DNA of 64,000 nucleotides, taken from positions 1-64,000 of the forward strand of contig QHTB01000135.1 in the NCBI GenBank assembly GCA_003220615.1, given 5' to 3'. Origin of the DNA: Candidatus Rokuibacteriota bacterium. GTDB lineage: Bacteria > Methylomirabilota > Methylomirabilia > Rokubacteriales > CSP1-6. Position 1 is the first letter of the stretch. Every line of letters starts with the position of its first letter. Below are positions 17,095 to 25,448 of the stretch, one piece after another. The notes beneath the pieces were generated by a model that was not told where the DNA came from, did not search any database, and saw only the letters and a list, made by a program, of their open reading frames with translations. Both the position numbers and the translations under genes were made by a program.

Positions 17095-18044
17095 GTGAGC
17101 TCCCGGGCCAGGGCGTGCTGGCGGCGCAGCCGGTCGGGGCCGAACAGATCCAGATAGTCGACGAAGTTGGCCGGGGCGTAGACGTAGCGGTCGAGATAGT
17201 CGGTCACCGCGCGCGAGCCCTGAGCGTTGATCGCGGCCGTGTAGCCCTCGAAGTGATCGTAGTCGGCCTCGTAGAGCCCGTAGCACTCGTGCGGGAACGA
17301 GCCGAACGGCACCAGCGCCAGCGCGTCGACGAGGAAGCCGGGGATGATCGTGCGGTCCGGATGGCGGCGGATCTCCTCCTCGGGAACGATCTCCTCCGCC
17401 GTGACGAGCACCGTCGTCGCCGCCCGCGAGATGTCGGCGTCCATGTGCGGATAGCCGTCGATCTGGCAGTTGCCAAAACGGTCGGCGCGATGGACGTGCA
17501 GCAGGGCGACGTCGGGGAACAGGGCGGGCACCGCGCCGAGTACCTGACCGGTGAACGGATCCTGCACCGTCTTCATGCCCCCGACGGGCACCAGGTCGGA
17601 GCCGAGCATCGTCAGCGTGGGCAAGAACGGCACACCCATGGCGGCGGCCCGGAAGCGCAGGCCGAGGGCGAGGTGACTCCACTCCTCGAGCGTGACCTTG
17701 GCGCCCTCGACGTACTCGCGCATGATCTTCGACACGCCCCACGGCAGGCCGATCGACATCCACGCCGTGATCACGCGCTCGACCGCGCCGGCCACCATCA
17801 TGAACTCGCCCTCGGTGCACGTGAGGTTGCGCACGAGGGTGAGGCCGTGCCGGCGCTGGCGCAGCACTTCGCGCACGAGCGCCATCGGCGTGCGCGAGAA
17901 CAGGCAGCCGCCGGCGGCGATCACGTCGCCGTCCTGCACGCGCGCGGCCGCGTCCTCCACCGTGGTGAGCTTGTCGCCGGCCGACTTGGCCTTGGCCTCC
18001 AGGCGGCGTCGCGCGGCGACAAAGTCGTGGGCGGCCGGCTTCAC
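17091..18044 (-). CDS. CoA-transferase family I, alpha subunit
   Basis: GTG at 18044 overlaps the stop of the PLP enzyme gene (GTGA); the track's extra N-terminus is an out-of-gene extension. 317 residues, similar to glutaconate CoA-transferase A and IpdA: VIAAGGCLFSRTPMALVREV near the start, LVRNLTCTEGEFM, and VALLHVHRADRFGNCQIDG in the middle. It supplies the CoA-binding half of the enzyme. The neighbouring beta subunit, phosphodiesterase and LLM oxidoreductase suggest catabolism of an organic acid imported by the ABC system upstream. Confidence 0.88.
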   Translation of the reverse strand: MKPAAHDFVAARRRLEAKAKSAGDKLTTVEDAAARVQDGDVIAAGGCLFSRTPMALVREVLRQRRHGLTLVRNLTCTEGEFMMVAGAVERVITAWMSIGLPWGVSKIMREYVEGAKVTLEEWSHLALGLRFRAAAMGVPFLPTLTMLGSDLVPVGGMKTVQDPFTGQVLGAVPALFPDVALLHVHRADRFGNCQIDGYPHMDADISRAATTVLVTAEEIVPEEEIRRHPDRTIIPGFLVDALALVPFGSFPHECYGLYEADYDHFEGYTAAINAQGSRAVTDYLDRYVYAPANFVDYLDLFGPDRLRRQHALARELT

Positions 18045-19087
18045 GCGAGGATTTCCCAGCGCGCCTGGTAGCGGTCGAGGAAGGCCCGCGTCTTGGGATC
18101 CATCGGGTGCTCGCGCTCGGGCACCTCGACGTGTTTGTCCTCGCCGCAGAGCGGTGTCGTGAAGTAGCGCTGGCCGGTGTCGTTGGCCATCGTCACGATC
18201 GCCGAGAGCTCGGGGTGACGGCGCGCGAGCTTCAACGCCGCCGCCACGTTGCACCCGGTGGAGATGCCGCAGAAGATGCCTTCCTCGGCGGCGAGCCGGC
18301 GGGCCAGCGCCAGGCTCTCGGCGGTCGTCGTCGTGATCACGCCCGAGAGCAGCGAGACGTCGAGGTTATCGGGGATGAAGCCGTCGCCGATGCCTTCGAT
18401 GCCGTGCGGGCCCCACGCGCGCCGGGCCAGGAGCGCGCACTCCTCGGGCTCGACCGCGTAGAGGCGCACGCGATCGTCACGCTCGCGCAGGTAGCGCCCG
18501 ACCCCGGTGAGCGTCCCGCCCGAGCCCTGGGCGGCCACGAAGGCGCCGATGATACCGCCACACTGTTCCCAGATCTCCGGCCCCGTCGTGCGGTGATGGG
18601 TCTCGACGTTGTCGGCGTTCGAGAACTGGCCGGGCACCCAGTAGCCGGTGGGATCGCCGCCGCGGATCTCTTCGAGCCGCTTCAGCGAGAGATCCACGTC
18701 GCTCTCGCCGCCCGGCGTGAAGACGAGGTCGGCGCCGTACGCGCGCATGATCTTCTTGCGCTCGTCGCTCATTCCCGCGGGCATGACGATCGTGCACCGA
18801 TAGCCCTTCACCGCGGCGATGAACGCGCAGGCGATGCCGGCGTTGCCGGTGGAGCACTCGAGCACGCGCATGCCCGGCTTGAGATCGCCACGCGCCTCCG
18901 CGCGCTCGAACATGTGGAGATAGATCCGGTCCTTGAGGCTGCCGCTCGGACCGTACCACTCGAGCTTGAGGTAGATCGGCGGTACCACGTGGGCCGTCAC
19001 GCGGCCGAGCTTGACGAGGGGCGTGCGCCCGATGGCCTCGCCGATGGAATGGAGCGCGCTACGGTAGGTATCCCAGAGGATCGGCAC
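18041..19087 (-). CDS. PLP-dependent cysteine synthase/cystathionine beta-synthase-like enzyme
   Basis: 348-residue fold-type II PLP enzyme. The PLP Lys is about 52 in GPSGSLKDRIY, the phosphate- and substrate-loop is STGNAGIACAF, and the glycine loop AAQGSGGTLTG holds the PLP phosphate. A C-terminal SGISTGCNVAAALKLA helix is typical of O-acetylserine sulfhydrylase and CBS. The motif sequence GSLKDR matches the CBS/2,3-diaminopropionate synthase branch about as well as CysK, so the substrate is uncertain. It starts 21 bp after the ABC permease gene and is coupled to the CoA-transferase by a 4-bp overlap. Confidence 0.87.
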   Translation of the reverse strand: MPILWDTYRSALHSIGEAIGRTPLVKLGRVTAHVVPPIYLKLEWYGPSGSLKDRIYLHMFERAEARGDLKPGMRVLECSTGNAGIACAFIAAVKGYRCTIVMPAGMSDERKKIMRAYGADLVFTPGGESDVDLSLKRLEEIRGGDPTGYWVPGQFSNADNVETHHRTTGPEIWEQCGGIIGAFVAAQGSGGTLTGVGRYLRERDDRVRLYAVEPEECALLARRAWGPHGIEGIGDGFIPDNLDVSLLSGVITTTTAESLALARRLAAEEGIFCGISTGCNVAAALKLARRHPELSAIVTMANDTGQRYFTTPLCGEDKHVEVPEREHPMDPKTRAFLDRYQARWEILA

Positions 19088-19108
19088 GGGAGCCGAATTG
19101 TACTCGCG

Positions 19109-19924
19109 TCAGTTGCGGCGGTCCAGGCGGAACACCATCTGCGTGGGGCGCACGAAGCGGAGCACGAGCACGAGCAAGGCGAGCACGAGCGCCATGTAGA
19201 TGACGGCCATCGCGTCGACCGAGTAGATCGGCCTCATGCCGGCGGCGAACACCGCGTAGTAGAGGGCCACGACGAGCGTCTGAGAGCCGGCGCCCGACAG
19301 GAGGAACGTCAGCTCGAAGTTCGCGATCGTGGTGACGAGCACCAGGAGCCCGGCGGTGAGCAGGCCGGGCACCGCCAGCGGCACGATGACGCGGCGAAAG
19401 AGCTGGAAGCGCGTGGCCCCGTGAACGCGCGCGGCCCACTCGAGGTTCACGCTGATCTGCTCGAAGAACGGCAGCAGCACGAAGATGGCCAGCGGCAGCA
19501 TGGGCACGAGGTTGGCCGCGATCACTCCCGCCACGGTGCCGCCGATGCGGTAGCGGTAGAGCGTCGTGGCCAGCGGGATACCGTACGTCATCTGGGGAAT
19601 GAGCAGCGGCAGGAAGAACAGGAGCAGGAGCGCGTTCTTCGCGCGGAAATCGTGCCGAGCGAGGAGATAGGCGGCCGGGAAGCCGAGCCCGAGCGCCAGT
19701 GCCGTCACCGACGCGGCGACCACCAGCGTCACCGTGAGGACCTGATCGAGCTGGAACTCGCGCCATGAGTACGCGTACCACGCCGCCGTGAAGCCACCGG
19801 GCAGCGGCGTGGAGAACCAGCGCCGGGCGAACGAGGACACGACGACGTGACTGACGATGCCGACCAGGTTCAGCACGAAGCCGACGACGAAGAGGAAGAC
19901 GGCGAGCCGCCAGATCCGGCCCAT
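19109..19924 (-). CDS. ABC transporter permease (PotC-like)
   Basis: The track ORF is longer, but ATG at 19924 (MGRIWRLAVFLFVVGF) overlaps the stop of the first permease and gives 271 residues. About six transmembrane helices; the ATPase-contact EAA loop is ARVHGATRFQLFRRVIVPLAVPG. It is the second of two permeases of a spermidine/putrescine/iron-type importer with the ATPase and binding protein upstream. The substrate is not evident. Confidence 0.9.
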   Translation of the reverse strand: MGRIWRLAVFLFVVGFVLNLVGIVSHVVVSSFARRWFSTPLPGGFTAAWYAYSWREFQLDQVLTVTLVVAASVTALALGLGFPAAYLLARHDFRAKNALLLLFFLPLLIPQMTYGIPLATTLYRYRIGGTVAGVIAANLVPMLPLAIFVLLPFFEQISVNLEWAARVHGATRFQLFRRVIVPLAVPGLLTAGLLVLVTTIANFELTFLLSGAGSQTLVVALYYAVFAAGMRPIYSVDAMAVIYMALVLALLVLVLRFVRPTQMVFRLDRRN

Positions 19925-20769
19925 CAGCGCTTCCCCGCGCCCATGGTGGCCACGCCGGTTGCCGCCATCCGGCGGCGGATGACGAGGATCACGCCGAGGC
20001 CGACGAGCTGACAGGCGCCCATCACCACGGCGATGGCGGAGGCCATCGCCATATCGGAGTGCTCGAAGGCCTGCTGGTAGGCGGCGATCGCGATCGTACG
20101 CGTCGCGCCCGCCGGCTGGCCGACCAGCACCGCCGACGGGAAGACGCCGAAGTTCATCACGAAGACCAGCGCGAACGCGATGGCGACGCCGGGCGCGATG
20201 AGGGGCCACATGACGCGCCGGAAGATCGCCCACGGCCCGGCCCCCAGCACGCGCGCGGCCGCCTCCAGCGCGGGATCGATGCCGGAGACGTAGCCGAGCA
20301 ACATCAGGAAGCAGAAGGGAAAGTGCTGGACGAGGAGCGCGATCATCACGCCCGTGTAGTTGTGAGTCAGCCGCGGCGGGTCCGTGATGCCGACCGCCAG
20401 GAGCCCTTGATTCAGCCAGCCCTTGGGCCCGTAGAACCCGTTGATGCCTTCGGCCACGAGCACGGTGCCTAGCGCGATCGGCAGGACGAGCGCGGTCGTG
20501 ATCGTGCGCTCCATCCACATGCCACGCCGCATGCGATAGGCCACGACCAGCGCGAGGAGCACCGTCAGCACGGTGTTCGGCACGGCGATCGACGCCGTCA
20601 CCCAGATCGTGCGGGCCTGCCAGGGATCGAGGAGGAAGGCGAGGTAGTTCGCCAGCGAGAGCCCGCCGTCCTTGGCCTGGAGCGAGAGGACGACGCCGTA
20701 CGCGAACGGGTAGACGAACATCACGAGGAGGTAGATCGCCGCCGGCAGCATGAGCGCCGGCACGCTCAC
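19924..20769 (-). CDS. ABC transporter permease (PotB-like)
   Basis: 281 residues, GTG start (20769) overlapping the ATPase stop in a GTGA. Six predicted helices and an EAA loop AARVLGAGPWAIFRRVMWPLIAP facing the ATPase. First permease of the pair. The two permeases are distinct in sequence and translated in sequence by stop/start overlaps, as expected for a heterodimeric channel. Confidence 0.9.
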   Translation of the reverse strand: MSVPALMLPAAIYLLVMFVYPFAYGVVLSLQAKDGGLSLANYLAFLLDPWQARTIWVTASIAVPNTVLTVLLALVVAYRMRRGMWMERTITTALVLPIALGTVLVAEGINGFYGPKGWLNQGLLAVGITDPPRLTHNYTGVMIALLVQHFPFCFLMLLGYVSGIDPALEAAARVLGAGPWAIFRRVMWPLIAPGVAIAFALVFVMNFGVFPSAVLVGQPAGATRTIAIAAYQQAFEHSDMAMASAIAVVMGACQLVGLGVILVIRRRMAATGVATMGAGKR

Positions 20770-21830
20770 GGGCTGTCCTCAGATGGAAGCACGACCACGC
20801 GCTCGGGTGGCAGCCGCAAGCCGACCGCGGCGCCGACGCCGACCGGTTGCGCCACGCGCGCCATCACCGTCGTTCCGGAGTCGACGACGACCTCGACGTC
20901 GTGCTCACGTCCGAGGTACTCGGTGAGGCGGACGGTCCCGCGTACGACGTTGGGCCCTGCGAGCTCGGCCGTGAGCTCGATGTCTTCCGGCCGCACGGCG
21001 GCCACGGCGGCGGCGCCGGGAGCGAGCGGCGTCACCGGGCGGCCGGTGACCATCAGGTCCTTGCCGCGGGCCAGCACGAGGTCGCCATCGCTGCGATCCA
21101 CCGTCACCGGGAAGAAATTGCGATAGCCCATGAAGTCGGCGACGAAGCGTGTGCGGGGCCGGTCGTGGATCTCGGCTGGAACGCCGACCTGCATCACGCG
21201 GCCGTCGCGGAGCACGACGACGCGGTCGGAGAGCGACAGCGCCTCGGCCTGGTCGTGGGTGACGTAGATCGACGTGAGCCGGAGGTCGGCGTGGAGCCGC
21301 TTGAGCTCGCTCCGCATCTCGAGGCGGAGCTTGGCGTCGAGGTTCGAGAGCGGCTCGTCGAGGAGCAGCACCCGCGGCTCGACGGCCAGCGCGCGGGCGA
21401 TCGCCACCCGCTGCTGCTGGCCGCCGGAGAGCTGGCCCGGATAGCGCGCCTCATACTCCGCGAGCTGCACCAGCTCGAGCATCCGGCGCACGCGCTGAGC
21501 GATCTCCGTTCGGGGCCGGCGGCGCAGCGCCAGGCCGAAGGCGACGTTGTCGAACACGGTCAGGTGCGGGAACAGCGCGTAGTTCTGGAAGACCATGCCG
21601 AACCCGCGGCGCTCGGGCGGCAGGTGATCGATCGGGCTTCCATCGAGCCGGATCTCGCCGCTCGTGGCCGGAAGCAGCCCGGCCAGCAGGTTCAGCGCGG
21701 TGGACTTGCCGCAGCCCGACGGCCCCAGGAAGGTGACGAACTCGCCGCCGTGTACGTCGAGCGCGAACTCGTCGAGCACCGTGCGGGTGCCGAAGCGCTT
21801 CGTCAGGCGGAACGAGAGCGCCGAGATCAC
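20766..21830 (-). CDS. ABC transporter ATP-binding protein (PotA-like, with TOBE domain)
   Basis: 354 residues. Walker [11 protein letters not shown], signature [15 protein letters not shown], Walker [13 protein letters not shown] and the H-loop ITHD-equivalent [10 protein letters not shown] are all present. The C-terminal third (about residues 240-350) is a TOBE-type regulatory or substrate-sensing region ending [12 protein letters not shown]. It energises the two permeases downstream. The gene starts 1 bp after the binding-protein stop. Confidence 0.92.
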   Translation of the reverse strand: MISALSFRLTKRFGTRTVLDEFALDVHGGEFVTFLGPSGCGKSTALNLLAGLLPATSGEIRLDGSPIDHLPPERRGFGMVFQNYALFPHLTVFDNVAFGLALRRRPRTEIAQRVRRMLELVQLAEYEARYPGQLSGGQQQRVAIARALAVEPRVLLLDEPLSNLDAKLRLEMRSELKRLHADLRLTSIYVTHDQAEALSLSDRVVVLRDGRVMQVGVPAEIHDRPRTRFVADFMGYRNFFPVTVDRSDGDLVLARGKDLMVTGRPVTPLAPGAAAVAAVRPEDIELTAELAGPNVVRGTVRLTEYLGREHDVEVVVDSGTTVMARVAQPVGVGAAVGLRLPPERVVVLPSEDSP

Positions 21831-21831
21831 C

Positions 21832-22992
21832 CTAGAATTTCTTGATCCGCTGCGCTCCCACTTCCTTGTCCCAGCGGTCCATCGCGGCGATCAGCTCCTT
21901 CACCGGGAGCTGCGGGACGATCTTGTACTTCTTCTCCATGTCCGTGTACTCGGGCCGCCAGTGCTCTTTCACGAGCTGCTGGATGTCGGCCGGGGCCCGA
22001 TCGAGCGTGGCCGCCTTGATCGAGGGGCCGATGAAGGCCTTCCAGGTCAGCGCCTGCTGCTCCGGCCGCCGCATGAACTTCATCAGGTCGAGGACGACCT
22101 CCTGCTCGGCGGCGGACACGCCCTTCGGGATCGCCCAGTAGTGGCCGTCGATCACGAAGGAGGTGTTGGGCAGGATGAAGATCTTCGACTCGGGCGGGAT
22201 GGTGCCCTCGGCGCGCGGCTTCATGTCCCACTCCATGATGCCGGCGATGATCCAGCGCGTGCCCTCGGCGAACTCCTTCAGCGTGATGGCGGTGCCCGTC
22301 GGGTAGTACTCGACCGACTCGCCGACCTCCTTGAGATACGCCCACGTCCTGTCCCAGCCCCCGAGGGGATCCGTCGGCTTCTTGTCGCTAAGGATGAAGG
22401 GCATCCCGCAGAGGATGGACCGTCCGGGACCGGAGTTGGCGGGGCGCGCGTACATGAACTTGCCCGGGTTGGCCTTCACCCACGCCTTCAGCTCATCGGC
22501 GGTCTTCGGTGGCTGCTTCACCTTCGACGGGTTGTAGATGAACACGGGCCCGCCGTTGGAGACGACGGAGGGCAGCAGGAACCCTTCGCCCTCGGACTGG
22601 AGGACCTTGCCCGCCTCGCTCAGCTCGTCGCGTGGGAACAGCGCATCGTATTGCGGGAAGAGCTTCACGAGCTGACCGTTACTGGCCAGCACCGAGCCGG
22701 CGTCCTGGCCGACGAGCAGCAGGTTCACGTCGACGCGGCCGGCGTCTTGCTGGGCCTTGATCTTGGCGGGCAGCTCGGGGGCCGGCGCCCGCTGAAAATT
22801 GACGGCCTTGATCTTCTGCGGGTTCGCCTTCTGATAGTTCTCGATGATCACGCGCGTCGACGAGAGGTCGCCCGAGACGTCGATGACCGAGAGCGTGATG
22901 GGGCCCTGCGCCGACGGTGGAGTCGACGGCGCGAGCGCGATGACCGAGGCGACGAGGACGACGAGCGCAGCCGTGAAGACAACGCGTCTCAT
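21832..22992 (-). CDS. ABC transporter substrate-binding protein (spermidine/iron type)
   Basis: The track ORF is too long at its N-terminus; ATG at 22992 has a close ribosome binding site (GGAGG) and begins a Sec signal peptide (RRVVFTAALVVLVASVIALA, Ala-X-Ala region PPSAQ). 386 residues. The mature protein has the family 1/8 solute-binding fold (VDVNLLLVGQDAGSVLASNG; later KVKQPPKTADEL and FVIDGHYWAIPKGV). It is the periplasmic receptor for the ABC importer encoded next. Ligand unknown. Confidence 0.9.
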   Translation of the reverse strand: MRRVVFTAALVVLVASVIALAPSTPPSAQGPITLSVIDVSGDLSSTRVIIENYQKANPQKIKAVNFQRAPAPELPAKIKAQQDAGRVDVNLLLVGQDAGSVLASNGQLVKLFPQYDALFPRDELSEAGKVLQSEGEGFLLPSVVSNGGPVFIYNPSKVKQPPKTADELKAWVKANPGKFMYARPANSGPGRSILCGMPFILSDKKPTDPLGGWDRTWAYLKEVGESVEYYPTGTAITLKEFAEGTRWIIAGIMEWDMKPRAEGTIPPESKIFILPNTSFVIDGHYWAIPKGVSAAEQEVVLDLMKFMRRPEQQALTWKAFIGPSIKAATLDRAPADIQQLVKEHWRPEYTDMEKKYKIVPQLPVKELIAAMDRWDKEVGAQRIKKF

Positions 22993-23011
22993 GGGCTCCT
23001 CCGGGATGAAG

Positions 23012-23911
23012 TCACGGCAAGTGTAGCTCGCCGACGAGGACCTCGACCACGCCTCCACCGACACGGATGTTCGTCGCACGGCCACCCGTTCCATCGAGGC
23101 GGATGTGGACGTGGCTCGGCCGCCCCATCTTCACGCCCTGCTCGCTCAGGATCTTCACGTCGGCGCCGGCCTTGATCAGGCCGTAACGCACGAGGTACGC
23201 GCCGAGCGGGCCGCTCGCCGAACCCGTGGCGGGATCCTCCGGGATCCCCGATGTGTGGGGCGCGAACATCCGCGAGTACACCTTGCCGGGGCCGTGCGGC
23301 CCGAACACGAAGACGCCGACGCCGCCACCTTCGCCGACGCACTCGCGCAGAGCGGGCACGTCGAGCACGGCGCGATCGACGGTTGCCGTGTTCCGGAGCG
23401 GTACGAACAGGAAGGGGTTGCCCGTCGAGACCGTCTGGATGGGCGCCTTCGGTTGCAGATGCGCTTCGGTCAGCCCGAGGGCCTTGGCCATCCCCACCCG
23501 GTCGGTGATCTCGGCACCAAAAGTCGCCTCGCCGTGGTGCATCCACACGAAGCCGGGCCGCGCGGGGTCGCCCTCGAATTCGACGGGCACCGGCCCGATG
23601 CCCTCCTCCAGCGCGAAGCGCGTCGTGCCGGGCGGGAGCAGACCGCGGGACGCGAGGACCCACGCCGTGCCGATCGTCGGATGGCCGGCGAACGGCAGCT
23701 CCCGGCGCGGCGTGAAGATCCTGACGCGGAAGGCGCACTCGGGCCTCGTCGCCGGCAGGATGAAGGTCGTCTCGGAGAGGTTCATCTCCAGCGCGATCGC
23801 CTGCATCTCGTCGTCACGGAGATCGCGGCCGTCGAGGATCACGGCCAGGGGATTCCCGCCGAGCGGGCGATCGGTGAAGACGTCGACCTGGACGAGGGCG
23901 TAGCGACGCAC
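23012..23911 (-). CDS. PhzF family isomerase/epimerase-like protein
   Basis: 299 residues, GTG start at 23911. N-terminal VDVFTDRPLGGNPLAV, catalytic Glu about 47 in LEMNLSETTFI, the mirror motif PFAGHPTIGTAWVL and later PEDPATGSASGPLGAYLV define PhzF. The family carries out double-bond isomerisation, as in phenazine biosynthesis, but most members have unknown substrates. It stands between yraN and the ABC importer in the same long operon and may act on the imported compound. Confidence 0.89.
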   Translation of the reverse strand: MRRYALVQVDVFTDRPLGGNPLAVILDGRDLRDDEMQAIALEMNLSETTFILPATRPECAFRVRIFTPRRELPFAGHPTIGTAWVLASRGLLPPGTTRFALEEGIGPVPVEFEGDPARPGFVWMHHGEATFGAEITDRVGMAKALGLTEAHLQPKAPIQTVSTGNPFLFVPLRNTATVDRAVLDVPALRECVGEGGGVGVFVFGPHGPGKVYSRMFAPHTSGIPEDPATGSASGPLGAYLVRYGLIKAGADVKILSEQGVKMGRPSHVHIRLDGTGGRATNIRVGGGVVEVLVGELHLP

Positions 23912-23926
23912 CCGGCGAGGATACGC

Positions 23927-24298
23927 CTAGAAGCCGGTGGCGTCGAAGGCGCTCGGGATGTGGCGCGTCTCGCTCGTCCCGTCCTCCGCGAGCGTGACGC
24001 TCACGACGTCGAAGCGACAGCGTACGTCGCGCAGCCCTTTCGCCTTCATGTAGTGCTGGGCCAGACGGATGATCCGTCGCTGCTTGGACCACGACACGGC
24101 GGCGGCCGGCGGATCGCCCCACGTCGGGCGCCGGCACTTGACCTCGACGAACACCCAGCAGTCGCGGTCGTGGCACACGAGGTCGATCTCGCCCCCGGGC
24201 AGGCGAACGTTGCGCTCGATCACGGTGAGCCCGGCCCGTCGGAGCATCTCGGCGGCGATCGTCTCGGCCCGCATGCCGATCGCGTGACGGTTGTCCAT
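23927..24298 (-). CDS. YraN family (UPF0102) endonuclease-like protein
   Basis: 123 residues. The PD-(D/E)XK-like core is visible: GGEIDLVCHDRD, then VFVEVKCRR. YraN proteins usually lie next to rnhB in the ribosomal protein operon; here the gene is 4 kb away from rnhB and instead leads the PhzF/ABC operon with a 15-bp gap. The cellular function is unsettled, probably in DNA processing. The upstream 102 bp are shared with a divergent NTF2-like gene. Confidence 0.9.
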   Translation of the reverse strand: MDNRHAIGMRAETIAAEMLRRAGLTVIERNVRLPGGEIDLVCHDRDCWVFVEVKCRRPTWGDPPAAAVSWSKQRRIIRLAQHYMKAKGLRDVRCRFDVVSVTLAEDGTSETRHIPSAFDATGF

Positions 24299-24352
24299 AC
24301 AGACGGTGTAGCGCCACGCGCGCCGAAGCGAAATGTCTGGGATTGGTGACGC

Positions 24353-24381
24353 TTGTGGGTCGCCAGGCCGCAGGCTACAGT
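24353..24381 (+). promoter_or_regulatory. Possible promoter of the NTF2-like gene
   Basis: TTGTGG, 17 bases, TACAGT upstream of the start at 24401, leaving a short leader that contains GGGAG. The -35 is a weak match. It lies in the divergent region between yraN and the NTF2-like gene. Confidence 0.3.
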
Positions 24382-24400
24382 CGCCCTGGGAGCTCGCGAG

Positions 24401-24775
24401 ATGTCAACGGCGCGCGATGTCCTGACCGCGGTCTACAAGGCGTTCAATGATCGCGACATCGAACGGGCTCTGGGGGCGATGCACCCCGATGTGGACTGGC
24501 CTAACGGAATGGAAGGTGGTTGTTGGCATGGCCAGCAAGCGGTGCGGGACTATTGGACCCGACAGTGGGGCCTGATCGATCCTCACGTCGAGCCGCAGCG
24601 CTTCAGCACCGACGACACTGGGCGCACCGTGGTCGATGTCCATCAGGTCGTCCGCGACCGCGAGGGCCGCGTGCTGACGGATCAGATGGTTCAGCACATC
24701 TACGTGATCCAGGACGGCCTGATCAGACGGATGGAGATCAGGAAGTCGACACCGCCCTCGATCGCGCCCGGATGA
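24401..24775 (+). CDS. SnoaL/NTF2-like small protein
   Basis: The track starts at 24353, but ATG at 24401 (MSTARDVLTAVYKAFND) is preceded by GGGAG and fits the family start; 124 residues. Cone-shaped alpha+beta fold of the SnoaL/NTF2 class: the helix VYKAFNDRDIERALGAMHPDV and the strand DVHQVVRDREGRVL are typical. Members are polyketide cyclases, steroid isomerases, limonene epoxide hydrolases or have no enzymatic role, so function is unknown. Its neighbours give no pathway context. Confidence 0.8.
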   Translation: MSTARDVLTAVYKAFNDRDIERALGAMHPDVDWPNGMEGGCWHGQQAVRDYWTRQWGLIDPHVEPQRFSTDDTGRTVVDVHQVVRDREGRVLTDQMVQHIYVIQDGLIRRMEIRKSTPPSIAPG

Positions 24776-24776
24776 G

Positions 24777-24860
24777 ATGGTGACGGGCTCCCCCGCCAGC
24801 CGCGAGCAGCTGATCCAGCACATGCTCGCGGACCCGGATATCGAGGAGTTTCGCTTCTAG
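24777..24860 (+). CDS. Possible 27-residue ORF or gene remnant
   Basis: ATG starting 1 bp after the NTF2-like stop, encoding MVTGSPASREQLIQHMLADP and 7 more residues up to TAG at 24860. Too short for the ORF track. The acidic, helical-looking sequence could be a small coupled peptide or the leftover C-terminus of a lost gene. It overlaps the end of the convergent DinB-like gene by 4 bp. Confidence 0.15.
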   Translation: MVTGSPASREQLIQHMLADPDIEEFRF

Positions 24861-25369
24861 GCGCGCACACTCCGTTGGCGTCGCCACCAGGCCCTGATCT
24901 CGCTCAGGTGCTCTTGCTCATGGCTCCAGCCAGGCGCCGGGAGCCACTCCACCACCGGGTACTCGTGCGAGGGATCGCGGAGCGCTTCGATCGGCAGTCG
25001 CTCGAGCCCCTCGAGCACCTCGACGTGCGCGCGTTCCATACGCCGGAGCAGCGCGGGCAGGCCCAACCGACGCGCGCTGGCGACCGATCGCGCATTGAAG
25101 CGGTCAGCGTCGGCCATGCTCTCGAACCAGTGGATGCGGCCGGCCTGGCCGCGCGCGATGAGTTGAAAGCGGCGTACGGTTTCCTCGTCGCAGGTCGTCA
25201 GATGCGCCAGGACGTCTTTGATGGACCAGCGGTCCTGGGTGCGGGGCCGGAGGATCTCGCTCTCCGGCAGGCGGCCGACGAACGCCAGGGTCGATTTGCG
25301 AACCGCGGCGATGCGTCGGAGCGCCTGACGCCGCCACGTCGCCAACGAGGCCGATCGTCCGGATGCCAT
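24857..25369 (-). CDS. DinB superfamily protein
   Basis: 170 residues forming a predicted four-helix bundle of the DinB type. The metal-binding His pattern is suggested by WSIKDVLAHLTTCDEE (first His) and WSHEQEHLSEIRAWW (C-terminal His pair). Relatives include thiol S-transferases, maleylpyruvate isomerases and ClbS-like self-resistance hydrolases. Neither neighbours nor motifs choose among these. The upstream region is shared with the divergent GDPD gene. Confidence 0.78.
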   Translation of the reverse strand: MASGRSASLATWRRQALRRIAAVRKSTLAFVGRLPESEILRPRTQDRWSIKDVLAHLTTCDEETVRRFQLIARGQAGRIHWFESMADADRFNARSVASARRLGLPALLRRMERAHVEVLEGLERLPIEALRDPSHEYPVVEWLPAPGWSHEQEHLSEIRAWWRRQRSVRA

Positions 25370-25436
25370 GACGGCCCGACGTTAAACGGGGCGGCGGGTG
25401 AGGTCAACCGCGCGAGAGACGTACCCGCGCCGGGCG

Positions 25437-25442
25437 TACAAT
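25437..25442 (+). promoter_or_regulatory. -10 box close to the GDPD start (leaderless candidate)
   Basis: TACAAT, a 5/6 match to the sigma70 -10, ends 6 bases before the GTG at 25449, placing the expected transcription start on the first base of that codon. No good -35 and no ribosome binding site are visible. Confidence 0.4.
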
Positions 25443-25448
25443 TCCGCC

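Noticed and set aside
14977-17157. 726-residue plus-strand ORF
   Set aside because: Shadow of the phosphodiesterase and CoA-transferase genes; no domain or ribosome binding site.
18107-19768. 553-residue plus-strand ORF over the PLP enzyme and a permease
   Set aside because: Acid/Arg/His-rich shadow with no recognisable fold; the minus-strand genes are well supported.
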